A stretch of 55,481 nt of DNA from an uncultured Pelagibacteraceae bacterium (GCA_902604305.1 CACKXS010000006.1:1-55481); one strand, 5' to 3'. Numbered from the stretch's first letter, positions 1 to 10,789 are shown. Made by a program: numbers and translations. Notes: generated by a model from the sequence alone, not told the origin.

Positions 1-13
1 TGAAAATAATACT

Positions 14-952
14 TTGAGTATTATATTTCAAAAAAATGAAATTCTATTGGGTGTAGTGGGTGAGTTTAACAATAATATCAAACAATTAGAGGAAATTACA
101 AATACAAATATATACACAAGAGGAAATTCAATATTGGTAAAAAGTAATGAAAAAAAAAATGAATTAGTAAAAAATGCAATAAAATTTTTATCTGAACAAT
201 TTATTATAAATGGCACAATAGAAAAAAAAGATGTAATTTCATCTGTAAATAAATTTATGATAGACGAAAAAAATAAACAAAATAGAAATATTGAGTATAT
301 TATAAAGACACCTAAAAAATCTGTAATTCCAAGGTCTGAAAAACAAAAAAAATATGTAAGAGCATTAAAAGAGAGTGAAATTATTATTTCTGCTGGTCCA
401 GCTGGAACTGGTAAAACATTTTTGGCAGTAGCAGTTGCTTTAACTATGCTTTTAGAAAAAAAAATTGAAAGAATAATATTATCTAGACCCGCAGTAGAAG
501 CAGGTGAAAGATTAGGTTTCTTACCTGGGGATATGAGGGAGAAAGTAGATCCATATCTAAGACCTCTATATGACTCATTGTATGATTTACTAGATTTTGA
601 AAAGATACAAAAAAAAATAGAAGTTGGAGATATAGAAATAGCACCCTTAGCATTTATGAGAGGAAGAACATTAAAAAATTCCTTTGCAATTTTAGATGAA
701 GCTCAGAATGCAACTGATACACAAATTAAAATGTTTTTAACAAGAATTGGAGAAAATTCAAAAATAGTAATAAATGGAGATCCTTCTCAAATTGATTTGC
801 CTAACAAAAACCTCTCTGGTTTGAATAGATCAAAAAAGCTGTTAGGACATTTAAAAGAAATTTCAGTTATAGATTTTGATCATACCGATGTAGTAAGACA
901 CCCATTAGTTTCAAAAATCGTCAAAGCTTATTCAGATCAAAAAACTGAATAA
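14..952 (+). CDS. phoH: PhoH-family ATPase (YbeZ-like)
   Basis: This is a PhoH/YbeZ-type P-loop NTPase of 312 residues, the usual length for the family. The Walker A motif GPAGTGKT lies near residues 127-134, and a Walker B-like stretch FAILDEAQN and the NGDPSQIDLP motif follow, both typical of PhoH. The N-terminal part resembles the KH-like region of YbeZ. The family works with YbeY in rRNA and ribosome processing, and ybeY follows here with a TAATG overlap. TTG at 14 is the only plausible start in view, but the frame stays open to base 2, so a start just outside the window is possible. The TGA at bases 1-3 could be the stop of an upstream gene. Confidence 0.92.
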   Translation: MSIIFQKNEILLGVVGEFNNNIKQLEEITNTNIYTRGNSILVKSNEKKNELVKNAIKFLSEQFIINGTIEKKDVISSVNKFMIDEKNKQNRNIEYIIKTPKKSVIPRSEKQKKYVRALKESEIIISAGPAGTGKTFLAVAVALTMLLEKKIERIILSRPAVEAGERLGFLPGDMREKVDPYLRPLYDSLYDLLDFEKIQKKIEVGDIEIAPLAFMRGRTLKNSFAILDEAQNATDTQIKMFLTRIGENSKIVINGDPSQIDLPNKNLSGLNRSKKLLGHLKEISVIDFDHTDVVRHPLVSKIVKAYSDQKTE

Positions 953-1380
953 TGATTAAGGCAAATGTAATTTTAGATTATTCAAAATGGAAAAATAAAA
1001 TTAAAGATCCAAATAATTATTTAAAAAAAAAATTAAGAAAACTATCCAAAGTCCCTTATTTTAAAAGAAAAAAACAAGAATTTTCTATACTTCTTACGAA
1101 TAATAAAAAAATGAAAAATCTTAATTTAAAGTTTAGAAAAAAAAATAAACCTACAGATATCTTGTCATTTAGAATAAAAAATAAAAATTATATTGGAGAT
1201 ATAGCTATTAGTTTTGAAAAAGTAAAAAAAAGATCAAAATCATCTAACTTTTTTATTGAATTTGATAAAATGTGGATACATGGATATTTTCATTTAAATG
1301 GATATGATCATAAAAAATTGAAAGATTATAAAAAAATGAACAAAAAAGAAAATTTAGTTTTAAATTATTTTCATAAATAA
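952..1380 (+). CDS. ybeY: Endoribonuclease YbeY (rRNA maturation factor)
   Basis: YbeY is a zinc-dependent single-strand endoribonuclease for 16S rRNA 3'-end maturation and ribosome quality control. The metal-binding signature H-x3-H-x5-H is present near the C-terminus as HGYFHLNGYDH. The TDILSF motif is also present at about residue 69. The protein has 142 residues, normal for the family but very rich in lysine, as expected in an AT-rich genome. The ATG shares one base with the phoH stop codon, so the two are probably translationally coupled. The phoH-ybeY-lnt order is conserved in alphaproteobacteria, although corC, often found between ybeY and lnt, is absent. Confidence 0.93.
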   Translation: MIKANVILDYSKWKNKIKDPNNYLKKKLRKLSKVPYFKRKKQEFSILLTNNKKMKNLNLKFRKKNKPTDILSFRIKNKNYIGDIAISFEKVKKRSKSSNFFIEFDKMWIHGYFHLNGYDHKKLKDYKKMNKKENLVLNYFHK

Positions 1381-1381
1381 A

Positions 1382-2908
1382 TTGACATTATTATTACAAA
1401 ATAAAGCGTTTATTTTTATTATACCTTTTGTACTAGGTTTAATTACTTCATTTAGCTTACCACCATATAGTTTTTTTTTTTTAAATTTTATAACTTTCCC
1501 ATTATTATTAATTTTTTTTATTTCAAATTATAAATATGGGAAATGGATATCATTTAAAATTGGTTGGATGTTTGGGTTTGGATATTTTATTTCTAATTTA
1601 TATTGGATAACTAATTCACTAACTTTTGAAGAAAATTTTAAGCCATTAATACCGATCGCATTAATATTAATACCTCTTTTTTTAGGAGGATTTTATGGAA
1701 TTGTTACATTTGTTTGTTCTTTTTTTTCATTAAATAAAAAACTTTCCTCTATATTAATTTTTTCTATATTTTTTTCTTTAATTGAATTTGTCAGAGGTTT
1801 TATTTTGGGAGGGTTTCCTTGGAATTTAATTGCCTTTGCATGGACAGATTATTTGAGTATTTTGCAAATTCTATCATATATTGGAACATATGCATTTAAT
1901 TTATTAACTTTAACTATTTTTTTAATTCCAACTATTATTTTATTTAATCATAAAAACAAAACAAAATTATTATTTTTAATTTTAACTACAATATTGTTAA
2001 TAGCCAATTTTTTTTATGGTTCAATAATTCTTAAAAATAATGAAAAAGTAAATTCAAGAAATTTAAATTTTGCAATTAAAATTATTTCACCGAAAATTGA
2101 GATTAAAAGATTTTTCGGAGATGAAAATCCTGAAAAAATTATTTCAGAACTAGTTCAATTAAGTAAACCAAATAATATTGAAAAAACTGTTTTTATTTTT
2201 CCAGAAGGAGCTCTAACAAGTGTTTATCTAGAAGATTTAAAAAATTATAGTTATATATTTTCAGAAAATTATTCAGACCAACATAAAATTATTATAGGCA
2301 TAAACAGTACTGAGGATAAAAAAGTTTTCAATTCTATGGTAGTTTTAGATTCAAGTTTAAATATATTGGCAAAATATAATAAAAATAAACTTGTTCCTTT
2401 TGGTGAATTTTTACCATTTGAAAATTTTTTCAGAAAATTTGGTTTAAAAAAAATTACCCAAGGGTACAGATCTTTTACAAGTGATGTTGAAAGGAAAATA
2501 ATTAATATAAACAATATAAATTTTGTTCCATTAATTTGTTATGAAATAATTTATTCAGGAAAAATAAATAAAACAAATAGTGATTTTGATTTAATATTAA
2601 ATATTTCAGAAGATGGTTGGTTTGGTAACTCTGTTGGTCCATACCAACATTTCTCACATTCAATATTCAGGTCTATAGAGGAAGGAAAGAGTTTAATTCG
2701 TTCAGCCAATAATGGTATTTCAGCATTCATTAACCCTAAAGGACAAATAATAAAGCAGATTAAATCAACTGAGAGGGGAGTTATGGAGATAAAAAGTTTT
2801 GAACAAACAAAAAAAACTCTTTTTAGTTCTTTTGGTAATAAGATCTTCTTTTATTTTTTATTAATTTATATTAGTTTGTTTTTTTTTTTAAAAAACAAAG
2901 GGAGTTAA
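1382..2908 (+). CDS. lnt: Apolipoprotein N-acyltransferase
   Basis: Lnt transfers an acyl chain from phospholipid to the N-terminal cysteine of lipoproteins in the inner membrane, the last step of lipoprotein maturation. The 508 residues match the E. coli length of about 512. Several hydrophobic membrane segments fill the first 210 residues, and a nitrilase-like catalytic domain follows. The catalytic triad is visible: E275 in FPEGAL, K334 in [12 protein letters not shown] and C386 in PLICYE. A C-terminal membrane segment closes the protein. The start is TTG, one base after the ybeY stop, with no better ATG in frame nearby. One base separates it from metK. A likely client, the LptM-like lipoprotein, is encoded at 27305-27427. 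Confidence 0.94.
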   Translation: MTLLLQNKAFIFIIPFVLGLITSFSLPPYSFFFLNFITFPLLLIFFISNYKYGKWISFKIGWMFGFGYFISNLYWITNSLTFEENFKPLIPIALILIPLFLGGFYGIVTFVCSFFSLNKKLSSILIFSIFFSLIEFVRGFILGGFPWNLIAFAWTDYLSILQILSYIGTYAFNLLTLTIFLIPTIILFNHKNKTKLLFLILTTILLIANFFYGSIILKNNEKVNSRNLNFAIKIISPKIEIKRFFGDENPEKIISELVQLSKPNNIEKTVFIFPEGALTSVYLEDLKNYSYIFSENYSDQHKIIIGINSTEDKKVFNSMVVLDSSLNILAKYNKNKLVPFGEFLPFENFFRKFGLKKITQGYRSFTSDVERKIININNINFVPLICYEIIYSGKINKTNSDFDLILNISEDGWFGNSVGPYQHFSHSIFRSIEEGKSLIRSANNGISAFINPKGQIIKQIKSTERGVMEIKSFEQTKKTLFSSFGNKIFFYFLLIYISLFFFLKNKGS

Positions 2909-2909
2909 G

Positions 2910-4073
2910 ATGAAAAAAAATTATCTATTTACTAGTGAGTCAGTTTCAGAGGGTCACCCAGATAAAGTTTGTGATAGAATATCGGATATGGTCGTGGATA
3001 GTTATTTAGGTGCAGAACCTCAGTCAAGAGTAGCATGTGAAACATTAACAACCACAAATAAAGTTGTTTTAGCCGGAGAGGTCAGAGGACCAGAAATTAA
3101 AAAAGATGATTTAATTCAGAAAGTTAGAGAATGTATCAAGGATATTGGATATGACCAAGATGGTTTTAGTTGGAAAGATACAACTAAGATTGAAACTCAT
3201 TTACACGCTCAATCAGCAGATATAGCAATGGGTGTAGACTCATCTGGAAATAAAGACGAAGGTGCTGGAGATCAGGGTATTATGTTTGGATATGCATGTA
3301 ATGAAACTGATGTTTTAATGCCAGCTCCAATTCATTACTCACATAGAATTCTAAGATTAATGGCTGAAGATAGAAAATCTGGAAAGCTAAAAGGAATAGA
3401 GCCAGATTCAAAAAGTCAAATTACAATTGAGTATAAAGATGGTGCACCTAATGCTGTAAAATCAGTGGTTATATCTACACAACATTCCAAAGATGTTGAC
3501 TTAGCAAAAGTTAAAGAACTTTGTATGCCATACATTGAGAGATCTATTCCAAAAAATTTATTAGGAAATCTTGACGAAAAGGAGATTTATATAAATCCTA
3601 CAGGAAATTTTGTTATAGGTGGTCCCGATGGAGATAGTGGATTGACTGGCAGAAAAATAATTGTAGATACTTATGGAGGAGCAGCCCCACATGGTGGAGG
3701 AGCTTTTTCAGGCAAAGATCCCACAAAAGTTGATAGATCAGCAGCATACGCATCAAGATACTTAGCAAAAAATGTAGTGGCATCGAAGATAGCAGATAAA
3801 TGTTTAATTCAACTAGCTTATGCAATTGGTGTATCAAAACCTTTATCAATTTATGTTGACCTATTTGATAATGATGAAGAAAAAAATAGACATGTGGAAA
3901 AACTAATTAATGAAAATTTTGATTTGAGCCCAAGAGGAATAAGAGAGATGCTGGGTTTAAATAAGGCTATATATGAAAAAACAGCAGCATATGGTCATTT
4001 TGGAAGAGATCCTGGATCAGATGGCTCATTTTCTTGGGAAAAAACTGATAAAGCAGAAATTTTTAATAAGTAA
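2910..4073 (+). CDS. metK: S-adenosylmethionine synthase
   Basis: MetK makes S-adenosylmethionine from methionine and ATP in the cytoplasm. The family motifs are clear: SEGHPDK at the N-terminus for ATP and metal binding, the [12 protein letters not shown] signature, and the glycine-rich loop GGGAFSGKD. It has 387 residues, full length for the family. A good ribosome binding site (GGGAG, 2899-2903) lies inside the end of lnt. The gene follows lnt by one base, so there is no room for the SAM riboswitches that control some other SAR11 methionine genes. In many alphaproteobacteria trmB and rimP come next. Here the next feature is a hairpin terminator and then nusA. Confidence 0.97.
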   Translation: MKKNYLFTSESVSEGHPDKVCDRISDMVVDSYLGAEPQSRVACETLTTTNKVVLAGEVRGPEIKKDDLIQKVRECIKDIGYDQDGFSWKDTTKIETHLHAQSADIAMGVDSSGNKDEGAGDQGIMFGYACNETDVLMPAPIHYSHRILRLMAEDRKSGKLKGIEPDSKSQITIEYKDGAPNAVKSVVISTQHSKDVDLAKVKELCMPYIERSIPKNLLGNLDEKEIYINPTGNFVIGGPDGDSGLTGRKIIVDTYGGAAPHGGGAFSGKDPTKVDRSAAYASRYLAKNVVASKIADKCLIQLAYAIGVSKPLSIYVDLFDNDEEKNRHVEKLINENFDLSPRGIREMLGLNKAIYEKTAAYGHFGRDPGSDGSFSWEKTDKAEIFNK

Positions 4074-4129
4074 TTAAAGTTGAAAATATAAGAAAAATAC
4101 ATATATTCACACTACATTGTTGAAATTTC

Positions 4130-4156
4130 AAAATGGGCCTCGGCCCATTTTTTTTT
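4130..4156 (+). terminator. Rho-independent terminator or attenuator ahead of nusA
   Basis: A 9-bp perfect stem (AAAATGGGC at 4130-4138, GCCCATTTT at 4143-4151) closes a CTCG tetraloop and is followed by an unbroken T run to 4156. This is a textbook intrinsic terminator for transcripts coming from metK. It ends only 13 bases before the nusA start, so it sits in the nusA leader and could also act as an attenuator. The hairpin is seen directly; its regulatory role is inferred. Confidence 0.85.
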
Positions 4157-4169
4157 GGAAAAGGTAAAA

Positions 4170-5723
4170 ATGTTAAATAGAAGAGCAGATAAATTAGAAC
4201 TATTAAGGATAGCAGAAGCCGTAGCTTTGGAAAAATCCATTGATAAGGAGTTAATAATAGACTCCATGGAAAGCGGAATTGCTAAAGCTGCAAAATCTAA
4301 ATTTGGTTCAGAAAATGAAATCAAAGTATTAATTAATAGAGATAATGGCGATATAGGAATATATAGAAAACTAATAATTGTTGAAAAACCTGAGAACTCT
4401 AATTTGGAAATTGGTTTGGAACAGGCAATTGAACTTAGTTCTTCAAATAAAGATAAAAAAATAGGCGATGAAATATTGCAACCTTTGCCGTCTTTTGATT
4501 TTGGCAGAATAGCAGCTCAGACTGCGAAACAAGTTATAAGTTTTAATGTAAGAGAAGCTGAAAGAGAAAGACAATATCAAGACTTTATAGATAAGAAAGA
4601 TTCAATACTAAGTGGTATAGTTAAAAGATTAGAATTTGGAAATGTAATAGTTGATCTCGGAAAAACTGAGGCAATTATCCAAAAAAATGAAATTATACCT
4701 CGTGAAAATATCAAAGCCGGCGATAGAGTTAAGGCATACTGTCTTGATGTAAGAAGAGAACCAAAAGGTCAGCAGATATTTTTATCAAGAGCACATCCAA
4801 AATTTATGGAAAAACTATTTTTTCAAGAAGTTCCTGAAATTTATGATGGTCTAATAGAAATTAAATCATCTGCACGAGACCCAGGAAGTAGAGCAAAAAT
4901 TTGTGTAAAAGCAATAGATACATCTTTGGATCCTGTTGGAGCATGTGTTGGTATGAGAGGAAGCAGAGTTCAGGCTGTAGTGAATGAACTTCAAGGAGAA
5001 AAAATTGATATAGTAAATTGGTCAGAAGATCCAGCAATTGTTGCAGCAAATGCATTATCACCTGCAATAGTTCAGAGAGTTAATGTAGATAACGATTTAA
5101 AAAAACTTGATGTAATACTAACAGAAGAAAATTTAAGCAAGGCAATTGGTAGAAGAGGACAAAATGTTAGACTTGCAACAAAGCTTTTAAATTATGAAAT
5201 TAACATAATGACAGATCAAGAAGACTCAGAAAAAAGACAAATAGAATTTAAAGAAAAAACAGAGAATTTTGTTAAAAATTTAGAACTAGACGAAACACTC
5301 GGTCAGTTATTGGTAGCAGAAGGTTATTCATCAATAGATGAAATAAAAGATAGTTCAACTGAATCATTAATAAAAATTGAAGGAATAGAGGAAGATACAG
5401 CTAAAGAATTAATTGAAAGAGCAGAAGAATTTTATCAAAAAGATCAGTTAGAGATAAATAACAAAATAAAAGATTTGGGACTAGAAACTGAACTAATTAA
5501 TCATAAAGGTTTAACTCCTGGAATGTTGGTAACACTTGGTGAGCAAAATATTTTAAAGCTTTCTGATTTTGCGGATCTATCATCAGATGAACTTACTGGA
5601 GCTTATGATATTGTAAAAGGGGAAAGGGTTAAAATTAAAGGATATCTAGAGGATTTTGCTCTTTCAAAAAAAGAGTCAGATGAATTAATAATGTCGGCTA
5701 GAGAAAAAATTTATAAAGATTGA
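4170..5723 (+). CDS. nusA: Transcription termination/antitermination factor NusA
   Basis: NusA binds RNA polymerase and nascent RNA and modulates pausing, termination and antitermination. In order there is an N-terminal polymerase-binding domain, an S1 domain (about residues 130-200, IVKRLEFGNVIVDLG), two KH domains (DPVGACVGMRGSRVQ and SKAIGRRGQNVRLA), and two C-terminal acidic helix-hairpin-helix repeats. I chose ATG at 4170 because GGAAAAGG lies just upstream. A TTG at 4155 would also be in frame, but it overlaps the terminator T run and that ribosome binding site. With this start the protein has 517 residues. The usual upstream rimP and downstream ylxR genes are missing. Confidence 0.95.
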   Translation: MLNRRADKLELLRIAEAVALEKSIDKELIIDSMESGIAKAAKSKFGSENEIKVLINRDNGDIGIYRKLIIVEKPENSNLEIGLEQAIELSSSNKDKKIGDEILQPLPSFDFGRIAAQTAKQVISFNVREAERERQYQDFIDKKDSILSGIVKRLEFGNVIVDLGKTEAIIQKNEIIPRENIKAGDRVKAYCLDVRREPKGQQIFLSRAHPKFMEKLFFQEVPEIYDGLIEIKSSARDPGSRAKICVKAIDTSLDPVGACVGMRGSRVQAVVNELQGEKIDIVNWSEDPAIVAANALSPAIVQRVNVDNDLKKLDVILTEENLSKAIGRRGQNVRLATKLLNYEINIMTDQEDSEKRQIEFKEKTENFVKNLELDETLGQLLVAEGYSSIDEIKDSSTESLIKIEGIEEDTAKELIERAEEFYQKDQLEINNKIKDLGLETELINHKGLTPGMLVTLGEQNILKLSDFADLSSDELTGAYDIVKGERVKIKGYLEDFALSKKESDELIMSAREKIYKD

Positions 5724-5733
5724 GAGATGAAGC

Positions 5734-7941
5734 ATGGAAAAGAAAAAATTAAAATTGACTATTACCGGAAGTTCAAAAAAAACAATAAGTAATATTGAGT
5801 TAGCTAAGTCACAATCAAAAAATGCAGTGGTAATTGAAAAAAAGAATAATAGATTTGGAACAAAATCTTCATTTACTAAAAATACAAATCAAAAAAGTAC
5901 ATTTAATAAACCTAAAACTAATTTTGTTCCAAGAAATCCAGTAATTTCAAAACAGTCTGCTGCCAATGATTTTGAAAAAAGAAAGTTAGCTGAACAAAGA
6001 GCAACAAAAAGATTAAAAGGAGAAAACGTTCAAAAGGGTAAAATTGGTTCAAAAAGAAGAGAGTTAAAATTAACTGTTTCTAGGGCACTAAGCGAAGAAG
6101 GTATTGAATTTAAAGGAAGAAGCCTAGCATCTCTAAGAAGAGCAAAACAAAAAGAAAATAAAGAGCTTAATAAAAATGAAAAACCAGAAGAATTAAAACC
6201 AGTAAAAAGAGAAATTAATATACCCGAAGTAATTACAATTAGAGAACTTGCAAATAGGATGGCTGAACAATCAAGTAATCTTATTAAACATCTTTTATCA
6301 ATGGGAGTAACTGCAACTATTAATCACAGTATTAACTCTGACATAGCAGAATATCTTGTTCAAGAATTTGGTCATAAACCTATTAAAGAAGAAAAAGCAG
6401 AAGAAAAAATAAAAAAAATAAAAGAAATAAAATCACAAAATTTAAAAAGTAGACCTCCAATCGTAACAGTAATGGGTCATGTTGATCACGGTAAAACTTC
6501 TGTTTTGGATGTTTTAAGAAAAACAAATGTTGTATCTGGTGAATTTGGAGGTATTACACAACATTTAGGCGCTTATCAAATAAATTATAATTCAAATAAA
6601 ATTACATTTATAGATACACCAGGACATGCTGCATTCACTGAAATGAGAGCAAGAGGATCAAAATTAACTGATATAGTTATTTTAGTAGTTGCAGCTGACG
6701 ACGGTGTAAAACCACAAACTATTGAATCAATAAAGCATGCAAAAGCAGCCAAAGTTCCAATTGTTGTCGCGATAAATAAATGTGATCTTCCTGAAGCAGA
6801 TCCTCAAAAAATAAAAAATCAATTGTTAGAACATGAATTAATAGCAGAAGAATTATCGGGAGATACTTTAATGGTAGAAATATCAACAAAAACTAAAAAA
6901 AATTTAGAAAAACTTATAGAATCTGTTCTATTACAATCAGAATTATTAGATTTAAAAACAGACTATGATTTAAAATCGAATGGAGTAGTTATTGAATCAA
7001 GAATTGATATTGGCAGAGGGCCAATTGTAAATATAATTGTAACCTCTGGTACTTTAAAAAAAGGAGATTATTTTGTAAGTGGATTGAAATGGGGAAAAGT
7101 GAGAGCTTTAATTAATGACCAGGGCTTGAGTATAGATGAAGCAAATCCGTCAACACCAGTTGAAGTTCTAGGAATTAATGGGGCAGCAAAATCAGGAGAT
7201 GATTTTGTTGTATTAGAAAACGAAAAAGAAGCTAAATCATTATGTGAAGCTAGAATTCAAGAAAATCTAGATGAAAAAAATCCTTTAACTTTTGTAACAC
7301 AAGACTCGGCTTTTAAAGATAAAACTTCGGAAGAATTAAATATAGTTATTAAATCAGATGTTCATGGCTCTTCTGAAGCAATAAAAAATGCTATTTCTCA
7401 AATAAAACATGATGAAGTTAAGCCAAAAATAATTTTATCTGATGTTGGAATGATCACAGAAACAGATATATCTTTAGCTAAGGCTTCAAATGCAGTTGTA
7501 ATTGCTTTTAATGTAAAACCTAGCAAGGAAGCAAAAAAAGCAGCCGAAAGAGATAAAATAGAAATAAATTCTTACAACATTATTTATGAATTATTAGATT
7601 ACATTAAAAATAGATTGTCAGGTTTATTGACTCCAGACGTAAAAGAAAAAATTATTGGTTCAGCAGAAATTCTTGAAATATTTAAAGTTTCAAAAGTTGG
7701 AAAAGTTGCTGGATCAAAAGTTATTGATGGAGAAATTCTACAAGATTCTAATGCAAGAATAATACGTGATGGGACAATTGTATTTAGTGGAAAAATTGGA
7801 TCAATATTTAGAGAAAAAAATCAAGCTAAACAAGTATCTGCTGGCTTAGAATGTGGTATTACTATAAAAAATTTTAATGATTTCCAACAAAAAGATATTA
7901 TTGAAGTATATAATTCTACTATAACTGAAAGAACAATATAA
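5734..7941 (+). CDS. infB: Translation initiation factor IF-2
   Basis: IF-2 is the GTPase that places initiator tRNA on the 30S subunit and promotes subunit joining. An N-terminal basic, low-complexity region of about 160 residues contains the IF2-associated motif GRSLASLRRAKQK. An IF2-N domain follows, then the G domain with G1 GHVDHGKT, G3 DTPGHAAF and G4 NKCD, and finally domains II to IV. At 735 residues it is shorter than the E. coli long form (890) because the N-terminal region is compact. It starts 10 bases after nusA and ends 4 bases before rbfA, so the three are probably cotranscribed. Confidence 0.97.
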   Translation: MEKKKLKLTITGSSKKTISNIELAKSQSKNAVVIEKKNNRFGTKSSFTKNTNQKSTFNKPKTNFVPRNPVISKQSAANDFEKRKLAEQRATKRLKGENVQKGKIGSKRRELKLTVSRALSEEGIEFKGRSLASLRRAKQKENKELNKNEKPEELKPVKREINIPEVITIRELANRMAEQSSNLIKHLLSMGVTATINHSINSDIAEYLVQEFGHKPIKEEKAEEKIKKIKEIKSQNLKSRPPIVTVMGHVDHGKTSVLDVLRKTNVVSGEFGGITQHLGAYQINYNSNKITFIDTPGHAAFTEMRARGSKLTDIVILVVAADDGVKPQTIESIKHAKAAKVPIVVAINKCDLPEADPQKIKNQLLEHELIAEELSGDTLMVEISTKTKKNLEKLIESVLLQSELLDLKTDYDLKSNGVVIESRIDIGRGPIVNIIVTSGTLKKGDYFVSGLKWGKVRALINDQGLSIDEANPSTPVEVLGINGAAKSGDDFVVLENEKEAKSLCEARIQENLDEKNPLTFVTQDSAFKDKTSEELNIVIKSDVHGSSEAIKNAISQIKHDEVKPKIILSDVGMITETDISLAKASNAVVIAFNVKPSKEAKKAAERDKIEINSYNIIYELLDYIKNRLSGLLTPDVKEKIIGSAEILEIFKVSKVGKVAGSKVIDGEILQDSNARIIRDGTIVFSGKIGSIFREKNQAKQVSAGLECGITIKNFNDFQQKDIIEVYNSTITERTI

Positions 7942-7945
7942 TTTT

Positions 7946-8311
7946 ATGAGTAAATTAGGAAAACCAGTTTCACAGAGACAGTTAAGAGTTGGTGAAATGA
8001 TCAAACAAGCTTTGGGTATGATATTTTTAAGAAGTGAAGCAAAATTACCTAATCTTGAGACTAAAGAAATAACTGTTACTGAGGTAAGAATGAGTCAAGA
8101 TCTTAAAATTGCTAAAGCATTTGTTTTGCCTCTTGGCGGCAAAAATGCTCATGAAATAGTTGAGAAGCTTAAAGAATTTTCATATGTAATTAGAAAAGTT
8201 TTATCAAAAAAAATAACTATGAAGTATTTACCCAAACTACTATTTGTTAAGGATGAATCTTTTGATTATGCTGAAAAAATAGAAAACTTAATAAAACAAA
8301 CAAATAAATAA
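7946..8311 (+). CDS. rbfA: 30S ribosome-binding factor A
   Basis: RbfA is a single KH-like-domain protein that binds pre-30S particles and helps mature the 5' end of 16S rRNA. The opening [15 protein letters not shown] and the internal [18 protein letters not shown] are family signatures, and the 121 residues are the normal size. It sits between infB and rpsO, its usual place, although truB, which often lies between rbfA and rpsO, is absent. Four bases separate it from infB and eight from rpsO. Confidence 0.95.
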   Translation: MSKLGKPVSQRQLRVGEMIKQALGMIFLRSEAKLPNLETKEITVTEVRMSQDLKIAKAFVLPLGGKNAHEIVEKLKEFSYVIRKVLSKKITMKYLPKLLFVKDESFDYAEKIENLIKQTNK

Positions 8312-8319
8312 GGAAAAAG

Positions 8320-8568
8320 ATGACAAAAAAGAGTAAAGAACTAGCTATTCATGATAAGGACACTGGATCATCAGAAGTTCAAATAGCTTTATTGACAGAT
8401 AAAATTGAAAATTTATCAAATCATATTAAAAAATCTAAAAAAGATAAACATTCTTCTGTAGGCTTGTTAAAAGCAGTAAATAGAAGAAAAAAATTGTTAG
8501 ATTACTTAAAAAAAAATAAACTAGAATCTTACAAAAACGTAATAGAAAAATTAAATTTAAGAAAGTAG
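8320..8568 (+). CDS. rpsO: 30S ribosomal protein S15
   Basis: S15 is a primary binder of the central domain of 16S rRNA. The signature [13 protein letters not shown] and the later region ending [13 protein letters not shown] match the family. It has 82 residues against about 89 in E. coli; the missing part is at the N-terminus, and the rRNA-contacting helices are intact. A good ribosome binding site (AAGGAAAA) precedes the ATG. It lies directly before pnp, the conserved rpsO-pnp pair. Confidence 0.96.
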   Translation: MTKKSKELAIHDKDTGSSEVQIALLTDKIENLSNHIKKSKKDKHSSVGLLKAVNRRKKLLDYLKKNKLESYKNVIEKLNLRK

Positions 8569-8574
8569 AAATAA

Positions 8575-10647
8575 ATGTTTAAAGTATTTAAAAAAGAAAT
8601 TGAATTAAATGGAAAAAAAATAAGTTTAGAGACTGGCAAGATTGCAAGACAAGCTGATGGAGCAATCATCGCGAAATGTGGTGAAACAGTTGTTTTAGCG
8701 ACAGTTGTTGGTGCAAAAAAAATAAATCCAGATATGGATTATTTTCCGTTATCAGTAAATTATCAAGAAAAGTATTATGCAGCAGGAAAAATTCCTGGCG
8801 GTTATTTTAAAAGAGAAGCAAGACCAACTGAAAGTGAAACACTAATTTCAAGGTTAATTGATAGACCTATAAGACCATTGTTTCCAGATGAATTTAAAAA
8901 TGAAGTACAATTACTTCCAACAGTAATATCTTATGATAAAGAAAATGAAGCAGATATATTATCAATCATTGCCTCATCAGCAGCTTTAGCAATTTCAGGC
9001 ATGCCATTCATGGGGCCTGTAGGAGCTTCTAGAGTTGGCTTTATTGATGGTAAATATGTTCTTAATCCATCAAAAAAGGAGTTAGAAAATTCAAAATTAG
9101 ATCTTGTTGTTGCAGGTACTAAAGATGCAGTTTTAATGGTTGAATCCGAAACAAACGGTTTAACTGAAGAAGAGATGTTAAATGCAGTTAAATTTGGTCA
9201 TGAAAATTTTATCCCAGTAATTAATATGATTGAAGAACTTGCTTCAGAATGTAAGAAACCTGATTGGGTTGTAGAGAAGAAAGATCTTTCTGAAGTAAAG
9301 AAAAAAATTGAAGAAGAATTTACAGACGAACTGAAAAAAGCTTTTTCAATTAGAGATAAGAAAGAAAGATCAAATTTAATATCTGAAATAACCGAAAAAG
9401 CAAAAAAACTATTTGAAGAAAATGAAAATTTTACAGATTTAGATGTTAACTCTGAACTTAAAAACTTAGAAAAAAGAATAGTTAGAACAGATATCTTAAA
9501 AAATAAAAATAGAATTGATGGAAGAGGACTTTCAGATGTAAGGCCAATTATATGTGAAGTTGGAATTTTACCAAGAACACATGGTTCTGCGTTGTTTACA
9601 CGAGGTGAAACTCAAGCGATAGTTACAACTACTCTTGGAACTTCAGATGATGAGCAGAGAATTGAAAGCTTAGAAGGTCTTCAAAGAGAAAGGTTTATGC
9701 TTCATTATAATTTTCCTCCATTCTCAGTTGGAGAAACTGGAAGAATTGGTACTGGAAGAAGAGAAATTGGACATGGAAAACTCGCATGGAGAGCGATAAA
9801 TTCGTCTTTACCATCAAAAGAAAGTTTTCCTTATACATTTAGAATAGTATCAGAAATTACAGAGTCCAATGGTTCTTCATCAATGGCAACAGTTTGTGGA
9901 ACTTCTTTAGCATTAATGGATGCTGGTGTACCTTTAAAAGAACCAGTTGCAGGTATTGCAATGGGATTAATCAAAGAAGGTGACGAATTTAGTGTACTAT
10001 CAGACATTCTTGGAGATGAGGATCATTTAGGCGATATGGATTTTAAGGTTGCTGGAACTAAAGATGGAATTACCTCTCTTCAAATGGATATTAAGATTAC
10101 TGGAATTACATTTGAAATAATGGAACAAGCTTTAAAACAAGCTAAAGATGGAAGAATACATATTTTAGGAGAAATGAATAAAGCTTTAGACAAATCGAGA
10201 GATGGTGTTGGTAAGCATACTCCTAAGATGGAAAAAATAACTGTTGATAAAAAAGATATTGCAACTGTTATTGGAAAAGGTGGAGCAACAATAAGAGAAA
10301 TAGTTGAAAAATCAGGCGCTAAAGTAGATGTTAACGATGAAGGAGTTGTGACAGTTGCTGCACCTGATGAAGAGTCAAGAAATATAGCTTTGCAGTTTAT
10401 CAAAGACCTTACTGCAAAAGCTGAACTAAATAAAATTTATAATGGAAAAGTTATGAAAATTATGGAATTTGGTGCATTTGTTAACTTTCTTGGAAAACAA
10501 GATGGTCTAGTTCATATTTCTGAACTTGCAGATAAAAGAGTTGCCAAGGTAACTGATGTTGTAAAAGAAGGTGATGCAGTTAAGGTTAAGGTTATTGGTT
10601 TTGACAGAGGTAAAGTTAAACTATCTATCAAACAAGCAGCTATTTAA
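8575..10647 (+). CDS. pnp: Polyribonucleotide nucleotidyltransferase (PNPase)
   Basis: PNPase is a phosphorolytic 3'-5' exoribonuclease and a core part of RNA degradation. Two RNase PH-like domains are visible: the first carries [20 protein letters not shown], and the second carries [17 protein letters not shown] and an [19 protein letters not shown] stretch. A KH domain ([12 protein letters not shown]) and a C-terminal S1 domain ([22 protein letters not shown]) follow. The 690 residues are near the usual 700. It is the last gene of the nusA-infB-rbfA-rpsO-pnp run, and its 3' end overlaps a convergent small ORF by eight bases. Confidence 0.97.
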   Translation: MFKVFKKEIELNGKKISLETGKIARQADGAIIAKCGETVVLATVVGAKKINPDMDYFPLSVNYQEKYYAAGKIPGGYFKREARPTESETLISRLIDRPIRPLFPDEFKNEVQLLPTVISYDKENEADILSIIASSAALAISGMPFMGPVGASRVGFIDGKYVLNPSKKELENSKLDLVVAGTKDAVLMVESETNGLTEEEMLNAVKFGHENFIPVINMIEELASECKKPDWVVEKKDLSEVKKKIEEEFTDELKKAFSIRDKKERSNLISEITEKAKKLFEENENFTDLDVNSELKNLEKRIVRTDILKNKNRIDGRGLSDVRPIICEVGILPRTHGSALFTRGETQAIVTTTLGTSDDEQRIESLEGLQRERFMLHYNFPPFSVGETGRIGTGRREIGHGKLAWRAINSSLPSKESFPYTFRIVSEITESNGSSSMATVCGTSLALMDAGVPLKEPVAGIAMGLIKEGDEFSVLSDILGDEDHLGDMDFKVAGTKDGITSLQMDIKITGITFEIMEQALKQAKDGRIHILGEMNKALDKSRDGVGKHTPKMEKITVDKKDIATVIGKGGATIREIVEKSGAKVDVNDEGVVTVAAPDEESRNIALQFIKDLTAKAELNKIYNGKVMKIMEFGAFVNFLGKQDGLVHISELADKRVAKVTDVVKEGDAVKVKVIGFDRGKVKLSIKQAAI

Positions 10648-10789
10648 TTTTGTATTTGATTTTACTAATTAGAAAAATAGCGATTCCACTTAATACAGCA
10701 AACACTTCTAGCGCATGACCAGAATTTCCCAAAAGCAATTGAACGAAATAAAATAGAATACAAATTACGAACCAAACCAATATTAGCAT
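10640..10789 (-). CDS. Small hydrophobic protein, 49 residues
   Basis: An open frame of 49 codons starts at ATG 10787-10789 and stops at TAG 10640-10642. The product has a hydrophobic N-terminal half ([18 protein letters not shown]), a short polar turn (GNSGHALE), a second hydrophobic segment ([14 protein letters not shown]) and a basic C-terminus. That pattern suggests two membrane spans with a basic cytoplasmic tail. Its ATG shares one base with the stop of the preceding small ORF, a coupled arrangement found between many real genes in this window. I do not recognise a family. It lies downstream of fabA-fabB-fabI on the same strand. Confidence 0.6.
   Translation of the reverse strand: MLILVWFVICILFYFVQLLLGNSGHALEVFAVLSGIAIFLISKIKYKIK

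Noticed and set aside
2880-2915. Possible SAM riboswitch ahead of metK
   Set aside because: SAR11 genomes use SAM riboswitches at other methionine genes, but metK starts one base after lnt and there is no untranslated room or fitting structure.
10080-10403. 107-codon minus-strand ORF inside pnp
   Set aside because: It is a shadow of the PNPase frame, with low-complexity Ser/Thr/Ile/Pro composition and no start signals.
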